From NCBI GenBank assembly GCA_029204225.1, contig CM055110.1, positions 46,090,267 through 46,154,266 on the forward strand: a stretch of 64,000 nucleotides of DNA. The letters run 5' to 3'. The notes beneath the pieces are model-generated. The model was not told the origin of the DNA. It was given only the letters and a program-made list of their open reading frames with translations, and did not search any database. Both the position numbers and the translations under genes were made by a program. Of the stretch, positions 43,028 through 55,430 are shown piece by piece. Source of the DNA: Diphasiastrum complanatum. Lineage: Eukaryota; Streptophyta; Lycopodiopsida; Lycopodiales; Lycopodiaceae. Each line of letters opens with the position of its first letter. Position 1 is the first letter of the stretch.

Positions 43028-45436
43028 TGTTGAAGTTACACATTGGAAGTACATTGGACCCACATCCAACAGTGCATGATGGGTCCATTTAAAGAAGCAC
43101 CGTACTGGACAGACTTAACAAAATGACATCTCAGGCCGTCAGAGAGCTTTTGGTCGCATTTCACTAGAGATGAGGTTTCTTATCTAGAAATCAACAGTCA
43201 ACCTGATGATGGTTGAGACTGTTAATCTCTATTCATAATCATTTTGTTTAATTTCTGCTCGTGTAAGGGAGGAGGATACAACCCTCTCCCCCTCCCCCTC
43301 TTTGCATAGTACAATTTATCTAGTCAAAGAATGAGTGCAGGCTGATCATCTATCAGCAGGATGCCCTACCAGATGTTCCCTAACACGACATACTGACCAA
43401 GTAACTGTGAGCTACTTAAACTAGTGACCAAATGATGCAATAAATGGACCCAATATGAATAACCAGGACCCTTAGAGGTCTGATTGAATTGATGAGACCT
43501 CCAATATGCTAGAATAATATCATAAATGCCCTAACTACCAGTTCATAACTCAATTAGCTTCTAATGTAGTCGAAAGTATAGTTCTCCTTAAGACAATCTC
43601 TCAAGCCAAGCTGTTTTCATGCACGTTTTCCATATTTATACTCGCCAATTGATGGCAAGTACCTATATCCACCAACAAACTTTACCTTACGATTGTAAAA
43701 CATGTAAAGGCAATGAACAAAGCTTGTATACATTGAGCTACATTGTCAGTAAAGTTATGTTTATTGCTACTCACTTCCCTGCCAAGACATAGGAGCCAAT
43801 GAAGGCAACCAGCTTACTCTTCATGATCGTTTCAACATATTTTCAAGGAAAGTTTTCCTCCAGCGCCTTCAGAGCTCCATTTAATTCAGTGCATCACTTT
43901 TATTTGTTGAACAATAAAATTCCACTCAAACCGACTCTTCTGCTAGGGGAGCTCTTAATGACTATAAATTCTAAAACCAAGAACTCATCAATTCAATCAA
44001 CATTTAAATCAAGTACACAAAAATTACATGTGGCTCTGTACCTGAAACCTTCACAGATGCTCCTTCAAAGAGTGTAATAAATAGGACAATTCCAGTCATG
44101 TGACAAACCCTCGTTCTTGAGCATTTATTAATAGTTCGAGATTCTTGTGAGCATCTTTCTCAAAAAGGCTCTTGCAGTGCTCCTTTTTAGGAAGGAGTGT
44201 ATGCAACCGATAAATTGTTATTTGTATTGAGATCTCTCTGAGATTGATACTTAGTTTATAGTTTGCTTCCTGTTCATGGTTGGTTATCTTTTGTGGATGT
44301 GCTCTTAACTGAGTATCAAAGCACTTTCTTGGGTGCAGAGACCATTTAGAGTTGGAGAACAAAATTGACACTTATGGAGCACACCAGCGCGAAAAGACGT
44401 ATCTTTGGTGCATCGCATCATTCTATTTTGATTGACTCCATAGGTAGGTCTATTGCCAATCATGGGGAGTTCTTTTTGTTTATTGTTGGGTGGTTTATTA
44501 CTACATCCCGGTAGCCACCATAGATTATATCCTCTCCAATATTTTTTGACATAATTTCAAGGCATATGTGGTCCATTATACCTTCTACTTTGCACCTGCT
44601 ACCTTACGACACACATTGGCAGCATTTTTAGGCTTTTCTATTCAACTTGCCAATAATTATGCTTTCTACTTGAGCTACTATTAATGGAGAAGCATTGTTT
44701 TATGCAGACCAAAATCTTTGAGGATGTGTGTGTGCCCTTTGCTAAATCGAAGGAGAGTATACATGAGCACTTTCTAGAAATTCATTCTATGTCCACTTTT
44801 ACATATACCGTTTCTATGCCATGATTTATCGTTCAGATTCTAGATTCCAGATTTCAATCATTCCATATTGTACACTATACAATCATCGATATAAAATGTA
44901 TTATGCCAAAGTTGAAAACTCAAACTCGCAATCTAAGATGTAAACAATAGTTTGATACCCAACTTTTATAATGATAAATTTTAACAATGAACACTATACA
45001 ATGTAGCTTGACAATTCAACTGCAATAACTGATATGTAGAACGTCAAGCTCTCCTTGAGTGCTCAATGCTAGTCTCTAGGAGGGTCACATAAATGTCAAA
45101 AGTCATGACTTGAATGCTAGAATTTGGAACAAATGATCCAGCGCTTGCGGAAAACATTTTCAACCTTACATAAAACCTACTGGGCATTACACCCATTAGG
45201 CTTTTGAAAGTGTTGAAAGCTCAAAACTTACAAGAATTTTTTTAGGCGGCCAAAAGCCTAAAAGTGAAAAATTTAAGACAGCCAAAGGCCTATAAGTGAA
45301 AATTTTCGCTAAAAGCTTTAATATTAATATTCTAACATATTGGATGATTAATTGTCGACTCTACTTAACATATTGATATTTCTATATTCATGTTTTATGA
45401 AGTGCAGCAAATTAACAAAAAGTAAATTTATCAATG
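43028..45436. other. Gene-free stretch
   Basis: Frames up to about 90 codons occur without recognisable motifs. No LTR termini, RNA genes or splice-bounded conserved exons were recognised. Confidence 0.45.
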
Positions 45437-45535
45437 AGAGGCACTCAGTCATCCTGATTCAGATCTATGGAAAGAAGCTATGGATAAAGAGTATTCATCT
45501 CTTATCAAGAACCAGACATGAATAAATTTGATAGA
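45437..45535 (+). pseudogene. Copia reverse transcriptase N-terminal scrap
   Basis: DLWKEAMDKEYSSLIKNQT is nearly the same as DLWREAMDREYSSLIKNQT in the Copia copy at 51478-51540. About 100 bases are recognisable before similarity ends. Confidence 0.8.
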
Positions 45536-45728
45536 AAATTACCTTTAGCTTTGTCTCGACTTTAAACTGCACTCGAATTTGTTGATTCTTTACACAGTCG
45601 TAATGAGACTCTGTCGTACGTGACAAAAACAAACATTGTGCTGAATTGCTAATTAAAAAACATAACATTGACAAATTTACAATACTAGCATTTATAGATT
45701 TAATGATTTAGTGGTGAAAGAACTCAAA

Positions 45729-47470
45729 CTATTTGTACAATTTTTTAGATTTTCCATAAAAGTTTACCAAGTTATCAACATCATCATCACAAAAGTTTTT
45801 CAACTCATAATATCCACCCAAAGGACAATCACAAGGAGATAAAATTTTCAACGATGAAAGAATTGTACTATCTTTAACACGTTTCTTCAAATTTTTTATG
45901 ATGAAACTCGAAAACTGTTTTTGATCATATATAGCACTATGTAAGTCAGTTCCATCAATATCTCTATCTATCATTATACTCATATAAAAGTTGCCTTTAA
46001 GTGCTTCTCGTAATGCTGCAAGATAACCCTTCTTAGGACCATAATAAGGAATAATAGGATATCCATGACTCTCCATTTGATAAGAATTAATGTCAATAAT
46101 AGGATCTTCAATAAACTCTAACTGAATGGTACATACTTCACTCTCAACAAGACTAGAGACAGTGGTAACATCCACAAACTCCTTCAGAAACATCTTACTA
46201 AGAAAATCCATGTATCCTAAAATATCAACTAAAAAATGAATGGAATAAATAAATTTAAAATCAGTCACTTTTGAAAAAGTATTTTGATCTTCTTCTTGCA
46301 AGTAAGCTAACAAAGGCTCTAAAACGTAACAAAATCTTGAAAGAACTTGATGTCTACTAAGCCAACGAATCTTACAAAGTTTTTTAAGCTTAACGATAGA
46401 ACAATCAAACTCATCTTCTAAAACCTTGAGTTTTTTAATTCTTTTACTACTATGAAAAAATATACTAGCTACAAAACTTACAACCTCATCTACATGTCTA
46501 GCAAAATCGCTCTTCTTAACTGCATTAACAAAACACAAGTTAGTCCTATATATGCAATGCAATGAATAGCAATTATGAATGGAGAATGTTTCTTGAACAA
46601 AGTAGCAACTCCAACTCTACATCCAACCATGGATGATGCACCATCAGAACCAAAACCAACACAATCAACTAAAGACAATCCGTTGGCTAATAATAGTTTT
46701 TTTACAACTTCAAATATGCCTAAACCTAATTCATCATTCACATCACATAACTCAAAAAATGTCACACAAGGCTAGCTATTTTCCATGAAGCAAACATAGA
46801 TTATAAGGTGTTTCTCAGAAGAATGATCTGTAGACTCATCTATCATGACACTATAATATTTACTAAATTTAATTTTAGTCAATATAGACTCTTTAAGCGC
46901 AATACTAAGATAATCAAAATAGCACATGCTTTACCATTCTCATATATACCATGAGAGACATCGGGAGCATGAGATACACGTAAATAGATCGGAATATCTT
47001 CAAAATCTGTGAAAGCCAAATTATGTTTAGCAATAAAATATGCAAAACGAAAAAGATGTTGTACAGAGGTATCCACACTTAGAGCTTGCTTCTTCATTCC
47101 TTCTTCAAAAGATTTTCTGCCATCCTTCACAACCGAGTTAGAAATCTTATGTGATTCAGACTTTGCATGACTTTTAATAGCACTAAGTTTGATATTGATA
47201 GAACCATTTCTACCATATTCTGTACAATTATTAGGATCTTTTTTCACATCATGTACAGAAAACATGACCAATGGTTTTATTGAATCTGACCCATGGAAAT
47301 GTGTCCTTCCAACCAAGACACCAAGCTTTGATAGCTTTTTTTATTTGGAGCAATTGATCCTTCTTCTCATCTATGGAAGAAGAAGCCTGGTAGGATTTGC
47401 AGGCGGAAAAACAGAAGGCTTTTTTTGTAGGAGGCTGTTTCAGGATCTGTAAGAAGCTGAAGATTGGCAT
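45729..47470 (-). pseudogene. hAT-like transposase (ZNF862/DUF4371 type), broken
   Basis: Read downward from 47470: an N-terminal zinc-finger-like region (KDTFPWVRFN, later AIKSHAKSESHK), MKKQALSVDTSVQHL, then after a frame change YYSVMIDESTDHSSEKHL. Next come ELCDVNDELGLG, GFGSDGASSMVGCRVGVATL, the IHCIA motif, and KIRWLSRHQVLSRFCYVLEP. MIDESTD and GSDGASSMVG carry the usual catalytic Asp positions of this hAT-like family. Lesions: a shift near 46880, a stop near 46773 (Gln expected) and a one-base shift in the IHCIA motif (about 46555). The C-terminal dimerisation region is missing after 45729. Terminal inverted repeats were not found. Confidence 0.85.
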
Positions 47471-47827
47471 TTTTGGAGAGTGAGCCAGCCTGTAAAAGGC
47501 CGTGGACAGCCATGGAAAAATGGAGACACAATTGTCAGCAATATGAGGGAATCATATTCATGGGCTAGGGTTTCTAGCAAGAAAGTGGATCTTCCATTAC
47601 ATAAGATAATTTTCTGAGCTGTCAATGCATGACCATGGGTGCCCTAGTATAAGAAAGTAGATGCCCAACAACCGTAGATAGCCGCGCAGTCTACTGAGTG
47701 ATTAGACTGATTGAAGATCCATAAGCCATAGCTATTTGTCTGGAGGAGAAGCATTGAGGAAGAAGAGAGAGATGGAGGAGGCCGCGGGCCAGTCATGGAC
47801 ACCCAAGGGAGATTTCAGCATAGTGCA
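47471..47827. other. Gene-free stretch before a Copia LTR
   Basis: No feature recognised. Confidence 0.45.
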
Positions 47828-48862
47828 TGTTGGATTTACTCCTACTCTCCTAAATCCCAATTTTAATCTACCTCCATTCATGCTGCATATTTTTCTAACA
47901 TTGTCACGCAGTCTGCATTTTCTACACGCAAATTCGCACAGACGAAGAAAAGGCGAATGAATCGCGACACTATGTTCTTACACAGATCATGGTGACAGGC
48001 GAAAAGGGGACGCTACCTTACTGAATGCTAAAGGTGCCCTAATAGATAAGGCACCTTGTAAATCTTATCCTAAGACCATTCGTAAGAGTGACGCACTTTT
48101 GCGTCATCACCAATGTTCACTTCCAATCTGGCTGACGTCACGCCCTTTTTACGCTCACCCCATGCAGTTGTAGTCGCGCTAACAAATTGGACAACGATTG
48201 TAGCCACCCACGATCTCCTACAGACAACACATCCACTCTGTACTTTCGCATCTACACACCTGTAATATTATGTATATATATATTGGATACCATCTGCACA
48301 TTCGATGATGATGATCAGATGATCAAGTGAGTGAAGAAGAGACTAAGAGAAGAGGTTTCATTCCTCATTACAGATAGAAATAAGCTTTGTAGGGCACGTA
48401 GTTTTGTCCGCTACAGTCTTGTGCTCTACCGCATTATTGACTACATACTTGATATACTTAATTTGATACAATTCATTTGTTCTGCGTTTTAGATATGTCA
48501 ATATTGCTATGCTTATTCTTCATTCTGTCTGATCTTTCTTGTTGCTCCTTCTAGTAATAGACGATTTACTTTTAGTCTTGTCTTTCACGAATCATTCGCG
48601 ACAGATAATTTATCTTGCAATTCGCAACAAACTATTCATCTAGCGCTTCAACCATTAAATGTTTGGCTACGTAATCTAGAATGACTGTGATTTTTATCAC
48701 TAAAGTTCTCTTCATTCTGATAGGCGTAGTCATGCTTAAGGAGAGAGTCATTTAATTTATTCTGTTGCGCACGAACATTTTCTGTTCGAGTTTGCTTCTC
48801 GTTCGTTTCTTGTTCGAGTTCGTTCGTGTTCGTCATTTATTCTTCCTCCCTCTCTCCCAACA
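47828..48862 (+). repeat. 5' LTR of the full-length Copia element
   Basis: 1,035 bases, TGTTGG...CCAACA. TATA-like tatgtatatatatattgg near 48270. Rich in ttcg/cgaa words. Confidence 0.95.
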
Positions 48863-48874
48863 TGGTATCAAAGC
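48863..48874 (+). promoter_or_regulatory. Primer-binding site, one-base variant
   Basis: tggtatcaaagc differs by one base from the usual tggtatcagagc and follows the LTR with no gap. Confidence 0.85.
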
Positions 48875-49019
48875 TATATTTATAGCTTGATTAGCTCCCA
48901 CAGTACAAGACTCTGCTAGCCAATAGAGTAATTGTTTTCTTGTTCTGTATTTTTCAGTATCAGATTTTCACACTTAAGTCACTGATAGTTTCTCCTATCA
49001 CTTAGACTAATTCTTCCAC

Positions 49020-50290
49020 ATGGATTCCCAAGGGAAAGCTAGTCCTCTCACGGACAAGCTTGATGGAGCCAATTACCATCTGTGAAAATTTAAGATGAAG
49101 ACTGTACTAATGGCAAAAGAATTGTACGACGTTGTTATAGGTGCATAAGAGAAACCCGAAGCGGACGACGTGACAATCGCCAAATGGAAGCTGAAGGATG
49201 GAAAAGCTTTTGCGCCGATCATCCTCAACATCACGGATACAGAGATCGGCCATGTATCCGAGGCTCAGACATCGAAAGAAATCTGGGACATCTTGAACAC
49301 GCTATACGAAGTGTGAGATGTAGCTCTAAGCTACATCTCAGGAAGAAATTCTACTCCCTCAAGATGATGAATGGTGATTCTCTGCAGAATCGCATTAATC
49401 AATTCAAGAACCTGCTAAGGCAAATGGCCACTGTCGGATCTGTCATAGACGATCAAGACGTAGTGATGCAACTCCTTACAAGCTTGTCAAGTTTTTACGA
49501 CAGCTGGGTGATGATCATCACGGCTCATCTAGAGTTGACTCTTTCGAGAGTCATCACTATGTTGTTGCAGGAAGACACGTGAAGGAACGAAGCCTCAAGT
49601 TCCTCAGCTGATTCTCACGTCTTGTATACCAACAAGGGCACGACAAAGCAGAAGAAGAAGAAAGGCCCGAAGCTATCAAAGCCAGACCAAAAACTAGCTC
49701 AACACAAGGAACAGTTGAATTCGCAGACAAAGAAGAAGCTGTTCTGCAGATATTGCAAACGAAATAACCACGAAATACAAGACTGTCGAATACTTCAAGT
49801 GAAGAACAACAGCAAAGGGCAGTCGAATCAAGTGGAAAATGCAGCTGCAGAAGCTCTACAGCCCATTCAAGAAACGGATCATGATGTCTTCATGACCAAC
49901 CATCAAGGAGCATCTAGCGACAGTTCTTGGATCCTGCATTCCGGAGCCACTCAGCACATGACTAGCCTGATTGGCTGCTTCAAGTCCTATACACCTTATA
50001 GTACCCAGAAATTCGTTCACCTTGGCGACAATAGCACACAAGCTATTAAAGGTGAAGGAACTGTAAGATTATGCTTTGCAAATGATCAATCTAAGCTACT
50101 CTCCAAAGTTCTGTATATACTTAAGTTATCCACGAATCTGCTCTTTGTAAGCAGAATCACAGATCTAGGACACAGAGTAATATTTAAATGTAATCAATGT
50201 AAAGTAGTTGATAGGACAAGCAAAATCCTAGCACTCGGAAAGAGGCATGGATACTTGTATAAATTAAGTCATTGCTTTTTTTGCCTCTAG
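49020..50290 (+). pseudogene. Copia gag and protease
   Basis: Starts MDSQGKASPLTDKLDGANYH, then a TGA in place of the Trp of the gag WKxKM motif, the same codon that is TGA in the copy at 4140. IWDILNTLYEV and a shift at about 49320 lead into SLKMMNGDSLQNRINQFKNL. Further on are QLLTSLSSFYDSWVM, the zinc knuckle CRYCKRNNHEIQDC (49745-49788) and protease WILHSGATQHMTS (49929). The Asp of the DSGA triad is replaced by His here, so the protease would be inactive. The frame ends TAG at 50288. Confidence 0.93.
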
Positions 50291-51370
50291 TCAGGCTCTC
50301 AGTACTTCAATTCAATCAAATAAAGGTTTACTTTGGCATTATAGACTTGGTCATTTAAATTATGTTGCTGTACAACGAATGTCTAGACAATCTATTGTTC
50401 TTGATCTCGACTATCCTCACGAAACAGTCGAGCTACCTGTCTGTCAAGACTGTCTAGTTGGAAAATAGACTAGGAAGCCATTTAAGTCAAGCCATCAGCA
50501 TGTTGCTAGAGCATTGCTAGATGTTGTACATTAGATATTTGTGGCCCTATGAAAAATCCTCCGTTGAAGGAAGCCAAGTATTTTATAACCTTTATTGATG
50601 AATTCTTGAGAAGAATGATGTGTACTTCGTAAAGAAGAAATTAGAAGCCTTCAACTACTTCAGAATCTTCAAGGAGCGTGCAGAAAAGGAGACTGGAAGG
50701 ACGATCAAGGCCCAAGGTCAGATAATGGTGGAGAATATATCTCTGTCGAGTTCAAGGAGTACTGCCAAAGCCAAGGCATTGAGTAGCAATTCATCACTCC
50801 TTACAGTCCTCAATCTAATGGCTTAGCTGAGAGGAAGAATCGAACTCTGGTCGAATCTGCTAAGTGTATGCTAGCACATGCATCGTTGCCCAAGAAGTTC
50901 TGGGCTGAAGCTGTCTCCACTGCAGCTTACATCCAAAACAAATGTTCGACCAAAGCCCTCTCAGACAAGACACCCCACGAGGTGTGGACAGGCTCCAAGC
51001 CTTCTTTGAAGAACCTAAGAGTGTTTGGGTGCATTGCCTATGCGCAGATCCCAAAGGACACAAGGAATAAGCTGGACTTCCAAGGTCTAAAGACCATCCT
51101 GATCGGATATACTTCGTCTGATAAAACTTACAAGTTGTATGATCCTGATACCCAGCAAATATTGTATAGCCGAGATACAGTCTTTATCGAGGATCAGTTC
51201 GTCGACCTCAAAGGCAAGGATATTTCTCAAGAAGAACCTTCATCACCAACCATTGACATGACAATCCGAGCTTCTGGATTAGGAATGTCTATCGTCGACC
51301 CACTTCGAGACAGCGAATCAGACGAAGATGTTGTTGCTACCCAGGAGCAGTTCATCAGTTGAATCCTCCC
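50290..51370 (+). pseudogene. Copia pre-integrase and integrase
   Basis: LLWHYRLGHLN-type text near 50328, then CQDCLVGK (Cys pair) with a TAG in KQTRKPF. LDICGPMKNPP and YFITFIDEF continue out of frame; the integrase Asp-rich region (RSDNGGEYIS) is shifted near 50715. An open stretch from 50868 reads LPKKFWAEAVSTAAYIQNKC, LKNLRVFGCIAYAQIPKD and SSDKTYKLYDPDTQQILYSR, the integrase C-terminal part. Confidence 0.9.
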
Positions 51371-51445
51371 AGAAGATCAAGCCGACTGCGCACACAGCCC
51401 ACAAGGTATACTCCTGAGTCTGCTTGTCTTTTAATGTAGGAACCG

Positions 51446-53026
51446 ATGACAGTCGTAGAGGCACTTAGCCAACCAGACTTTGATCTCTGGAGAGAAGCTA
51501 TGGATCGAGAGTATTCCTCTCTGATCAAGAATCAGACATGGTCATTAGTCGAAGCTTCTATTGGCTACAATATTATTGATTGCAAATGGATCTTTAAGAT
51601 CAAATATAACGCCAGCGGAGCGATTGATCAAATGAAGGCTAGACTGGTAGCATGAGGATTCACCCAGATCCCGAATGTCGACTACAATGAGACTTTTAGT
51701 CCAGTCTTCAAACATTTGTCGATCCGAATGTTCCTATCTTATGCTGCAGCTGCCGACCTCAAAGTACATCAACTCGATGTACATACAGCCTATCTGAATG
51801 GAGTTATACAAGAAGATATCTACATGATCTAGCCCAAAGGATACGTTCTAGAAGGCATGAAAAATTATGTCTGTAATCTCCATGAAGAATTGTATGGCCT
51901 GAAACAATCTATCAGAGTCTGGTTTTAGAGGATCAACACATTCCTCATTGAACAAGGATTTAAACCAAACACTGCTGATTGCAATGTTTATTCAAAGTCA
52001 GTGCTGCAATCCTCCATTATCATCACCTTGTATGTTGATGATACGTTGCTCTTCAGCAACAATGCCAATATGGTCAAGGATTCAAAACAGATGCTGTTCT
52101 TAGAATTCGACATGATTGATATGGGCAAAGCTCACTTTTGTCTTGGAATTCAAATCCACAGAGATAGAGCAAATCGACTGATTTACATCACTCAACAAAG
52201 ATATCTTCATAATGTTCTTAACAGATACAATCTGATGAATTGTAAATTAGCTCACTCACCAATGGATCTAGGCCTGCATTTGTCAAAGGACCAATGTCCC
52301 CAGACAAAGCAGGAAGAGGAGCAGATGAGAGAATACTCGTATCGATCAATACTTGGATATCTCATGTACGCAATGGTCTGTACAAGGCCAGATATTTCTT
52401 TTGCTGTCAGCTCACTCAGCCAATACATGGCTAATCCTGGAATTACCCATTGGAAGGCTCTTATTCGAGTCATGAGATATATTCGAGCTACCATGGACCA
52501 GTGCATCTGCTATGGAGATGTCAGCAACGACAATCTTCATCAGCTCAGTGGATATTCTGATGCAAGCTGGGGAGGAGATGCAGACCATTGTAAGTCCACA
52601 TCTGGATTTACATTCTTCTTCAATGGCGGTCCTATTTTGTGGAACAGTTGTAAGCAAACCTCTATCGCACTTTCTTCTACTGAAGTAGAATATATTGCTG
52701 TTTCTCAATCTATTAAGGAAGCGTTTTAGTTGAAAAATTTGTTGTCAGACATCAATCTGTATCAGTACAGCTTTACAATTTTGTTTTGTGATAACCAAAG
52801 TGCTATTGCCTTATCGGCCAACCCTAGATTTCATTCTAGGAGTAAGCACATTGAGATAAGATATCACTACATCAGGGGCAAGTTTCTCGACAGAGAGGTG
52901 AGCTTGACGTACTGCAGAACGCATGACATGGTTGCAGACATTTTTACGAAAGCACTTAGTGTTAATGCACACAACAGATTTTGTGCATTGCTAAGTTTGG
53001 AGATCAAGGCACTCACAGATCCAGAT
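51446..53026 (+). pseudogene. Copia reverse transcriptase and RNase H
   Basis: DLWREAMDREYSSLIKNQTW and DCKWIFKIKYNASGAIDQMK open the domain. TGA replaces the Lys of LVAKGF (51654), TAG the Gln of YMIQPKGY and TAG the Lys of VWF-RI. IITLYVDDTLLFSNN (motif C) is at about 52018, followed by MGKAHFCLGIQIHRD, YRSILGYLMYAMVCTRPDI, SGYSDASWGGDADHCKSTSG (RNase H) and ALSSTEVEYIAVS. A TAG replaces Trp at 52727, then FCDNQSAIALS and MVADIFTKALS finish the domain. Frame is kept over long distances; the lesions are mainly point stops. Confidence 0.94.
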
Positions 53027-53045
53027 TAAGGGGGGGGGGGGAGGG
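53027..53045 (+). promoter_or_regulatory. Polypurine tract
   Basis: aagggggggg...gaggg purine run immediately before TGTTGG of the 3' LTR. Confidence 0.92.
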
Positions 53046-54114
53046 TGTTGGATTTACTCCTCCTACTCTCCTAAATCCCAATTTTAATCTGCCTCCATTC
53101 ATGTTGCATATTTTTCTAATGTTGTCATGCAGTCTACATTTTCTACATGCAAATTCGCACAAACGAAGAAAAGGCGAATGAATCGCGACACTGTGTTCTT
53201 ACACAGGTCATGGTGACAAACGAAAAGGGACACTACCTTACTGAATGCCAAAGGTGCCCTAACAGATAAGGCACCTTGTAAATCTTATCCTAAGGCCATT
53301 CGTAAGAGTGACGCACTTTTGCGTCATCACCAACGTTCACTTCAGTATTGCCTAACGTCACGCCCTTTTTACACTCACCCCATGCAGTTGCGCTAACAAA
53401 TTGGACAACGATTGCAGCTACCCACGATATCCTACCAACAGTACATCCACTCTATACTTTCGCATCTGCACACCTGTAATATTATGTATATATATATTGG
53501 ATACCATTTGCGTATTCGATGATGATGATCATATGATCAAGTGAGTGAAGAAGAGACTAAGAGAAGAGGTTTCATTCCTCATTACAGATAGAAATAGGCT
53601 TTGTAGGGCATGCGGTTTTGTCTGCTACAGTCTTGTGCTCTACCACATTATTGACTTGTATACTTGATATACTTAATCTGATACAGTTCATTTGTTCTGC
53701 GTTTTAGATCTATCAATATTGCTATGCTTATTCTTCATTCTGTCTGATCTTTCTTGTTGCTCTTTCTAGTAATAGATGATTAACTTTTAGTCTTGTCTTT
53801 CGTGAATAATTCACGACTAATTATCAGTCGAGCACAATCTAGCTCTTCGTGAATCATTCGCAACAGATCATTTGTCTTGCAATTCGCGACAAATTATTCA
53901 TCTAGCACTTCATCCATTAAATGTTTGGCTACGTAATCTAGAATGACTGTGATTTCTATCACTAAAGTTCTCTTTATTCTGATAGGCGTAGTCATGCTTA
54001 GGGAGAGAGTCATTTAACTCATTCCGCTGCGCACGAACATTTTCTGTTCGAGTTCGCTTCTCATTCGTTTTTTGTTTGTGTTCGTCATTTATTCTTCCTC
54101 CCTCTCTCCCAACA
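53046..54114 (+). repeat. 3' LTR of the full-length Copia element
   Basis: 1,069 bases. Compared with the 5' LTR it carries an extra segment near 53808-53860, including the palindrome tcgtgaataattcacga, and lacks short pieces near 53385 and 54075. Confidence 0.94.
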
Positions 54115-54765
54115 ATGCCTTCAAGTGAGTAGCGGCTAGAGGGACTTGGGTCAATGCACGAATGGGTTCATGGCGACTAGATATTGATCCATCATGATGG
54201 AAGATCATGATAGACTATTCAGGGAGCAATATTCACCATCGGATAGATGGCCACCATCGGATGATGAGTGAAGAGGGTCCATGAAATATTGAAGGGTCAC
54301 TTTGAAAACTCTTCATTAAAAATTTTCAATGGAAAGGGCCAGAAGGGACCTGAAGGGCAAAAATGCCATTTCTTCATTAAAAATCTTCAAAATGAAGATT
54401 CAGTTCAAAATGTAAGCAAATCCTTTGGAAGGGCCTAACTTTGGCTAGAGGGCATATTTTTTGGCCATCCTTGGGACAAAATAACCCTTGAAACTAGCTG
54501 CTCAAAACTAGCGGATAGAGTGACATCACAGAGCAGGGAGAAAGGTGTTTCAGGTGTTTTTGTCACCATTCTATCAAGCAGAGTCTGGGTGACCTAGTAA
54601 TGATAAAAAGTTTTGAAAAGAAACCAAGTTTGAGCTATCTGATGTGATGTTGGTCAATTATGATCACTCAATAAACAATGATGAGTAATCATGACCAAAA
54701 TTGAGTTTTTCACATGTAAGCACTGCATTCAAAGTTACATGAATGTCAGAAACTCGAAATTACTC
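54115..54765. other. Gene-free stretch
   Basis: Short internal similarities (cttcattaaaaa-ttttcaa repeated near 54310 and 54375) but no gene recognised. Confidence 0.4.
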
Positions 54766-54769
54766 TAAC

Positions 54770-54965
54770 TTGATCACTTAATGGAGAATCTCAAGCGATA
54801 AGGGCCAACATGCGATATCTCAAGTGATAGAACACAAGCTCAACATCCTTAATGCTCCCTCCAATACATGCTAATTCACCATTCAAAGCTTTAACTTTGA
54901 AAACAAAATCGTGAGCACTTTCATCCTTATTTTGAAGACATTGAAAAATTTTCCTCCTAAGGGTT
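54770..54965 (-). pseudogene. Copia gag scrap, minus strand
   Basis: On the minus strand LQNKDESAHDFVFKVKAL is followed by NGELACIGGSIKDVELVF, which fits the middle of a Copia gag. It lies next to a plus-strand gag zinc-knuckle scrap, so the locus is rearranged. Confidence 0.6.
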
Positions 54966-55089
54966 AGAACCCTTGATGTAGACTGGACTCATCAACCTTC
55001 TTCAAGGTTAGAGGATCATTGTGCAAAAGGTGTAGCACATCTTAACAATTTATAAAAGGCAAAAGTAATAAGGAAGATTAGAGATGTCA

Positions 55090-55430
55090 ACCTAGTCCAT
55101 CTATTGTAGTGTTTGAGAGCAAGGAACCTACTAAGAAGAAGATCCAAAGCATGGCAAGAGTGATGATGATCAAGAATCAAGTTCTAAAGGAAAGAAGAAA
55201 GACAAAGCTAAACAAAATTGCTTCTTTTGTGGAAAGAAGGGGCACTTTGCATCCGAGTGCTACAAATAGAAGAATGCATAAGATGAGAGCAAGCAAGGCA
55301 ACCTTACCCTTGAGGATTATGAGGATGAAGTTGATTCATCCTTGATGGCATCTACACCAACAAGCAAGAGCTACTCCAATGACACATGGTGGATTAATAG
55401 TGGGGCTAGTTCCAGTTGAAATTCCAATAG
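55090..55430 (+). pseudogene. Copia gag zinc knuckle and protease start
   Basis: In one frame the DNA reads GKKKDKAKQNCFFCGKKGHF then ASECYK, a CCHC zinc knuckle, followed after stops by WWINSGASS, the protease entry (Asp of DSGA replaced by Asn). The rest of the element is absent. Confidence 0.8.

Larger units (their letters stand above)
47828..54114 (+). mobile_element. Full-length but mutated Copia LTR retrotransposon
   Basis: 5' LTR 47828-48862, primer site 48863, gag-pol 49020-53026, polypurine tract 53027-53045, 3' LTR 53046-54114. The LTRs begin TGTTGGATTT and end CCCAACA. They align along their length, with substitutions and several indels, notably an extra block near 53808-53860 in the 3' LTR. 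The flanks (gtgca on the left, atgcc on the right) do not form a target-site duplication. The coding region has all Copia domains in order but numerous nonsense codons and shifts. Confidence 0.95.

Noticed and set aside
43799-44371. Two opposing frames of about 90 codons as small genes
   Set aside because: No homology, no promoter or splice features, ordinary AT-rich composition.
53027-53045. G-run as a G-quadruplex regulatory element
   Set aside because: Its position directly before the 3' LTR identifies it as the retrotransposon polypurine tract.
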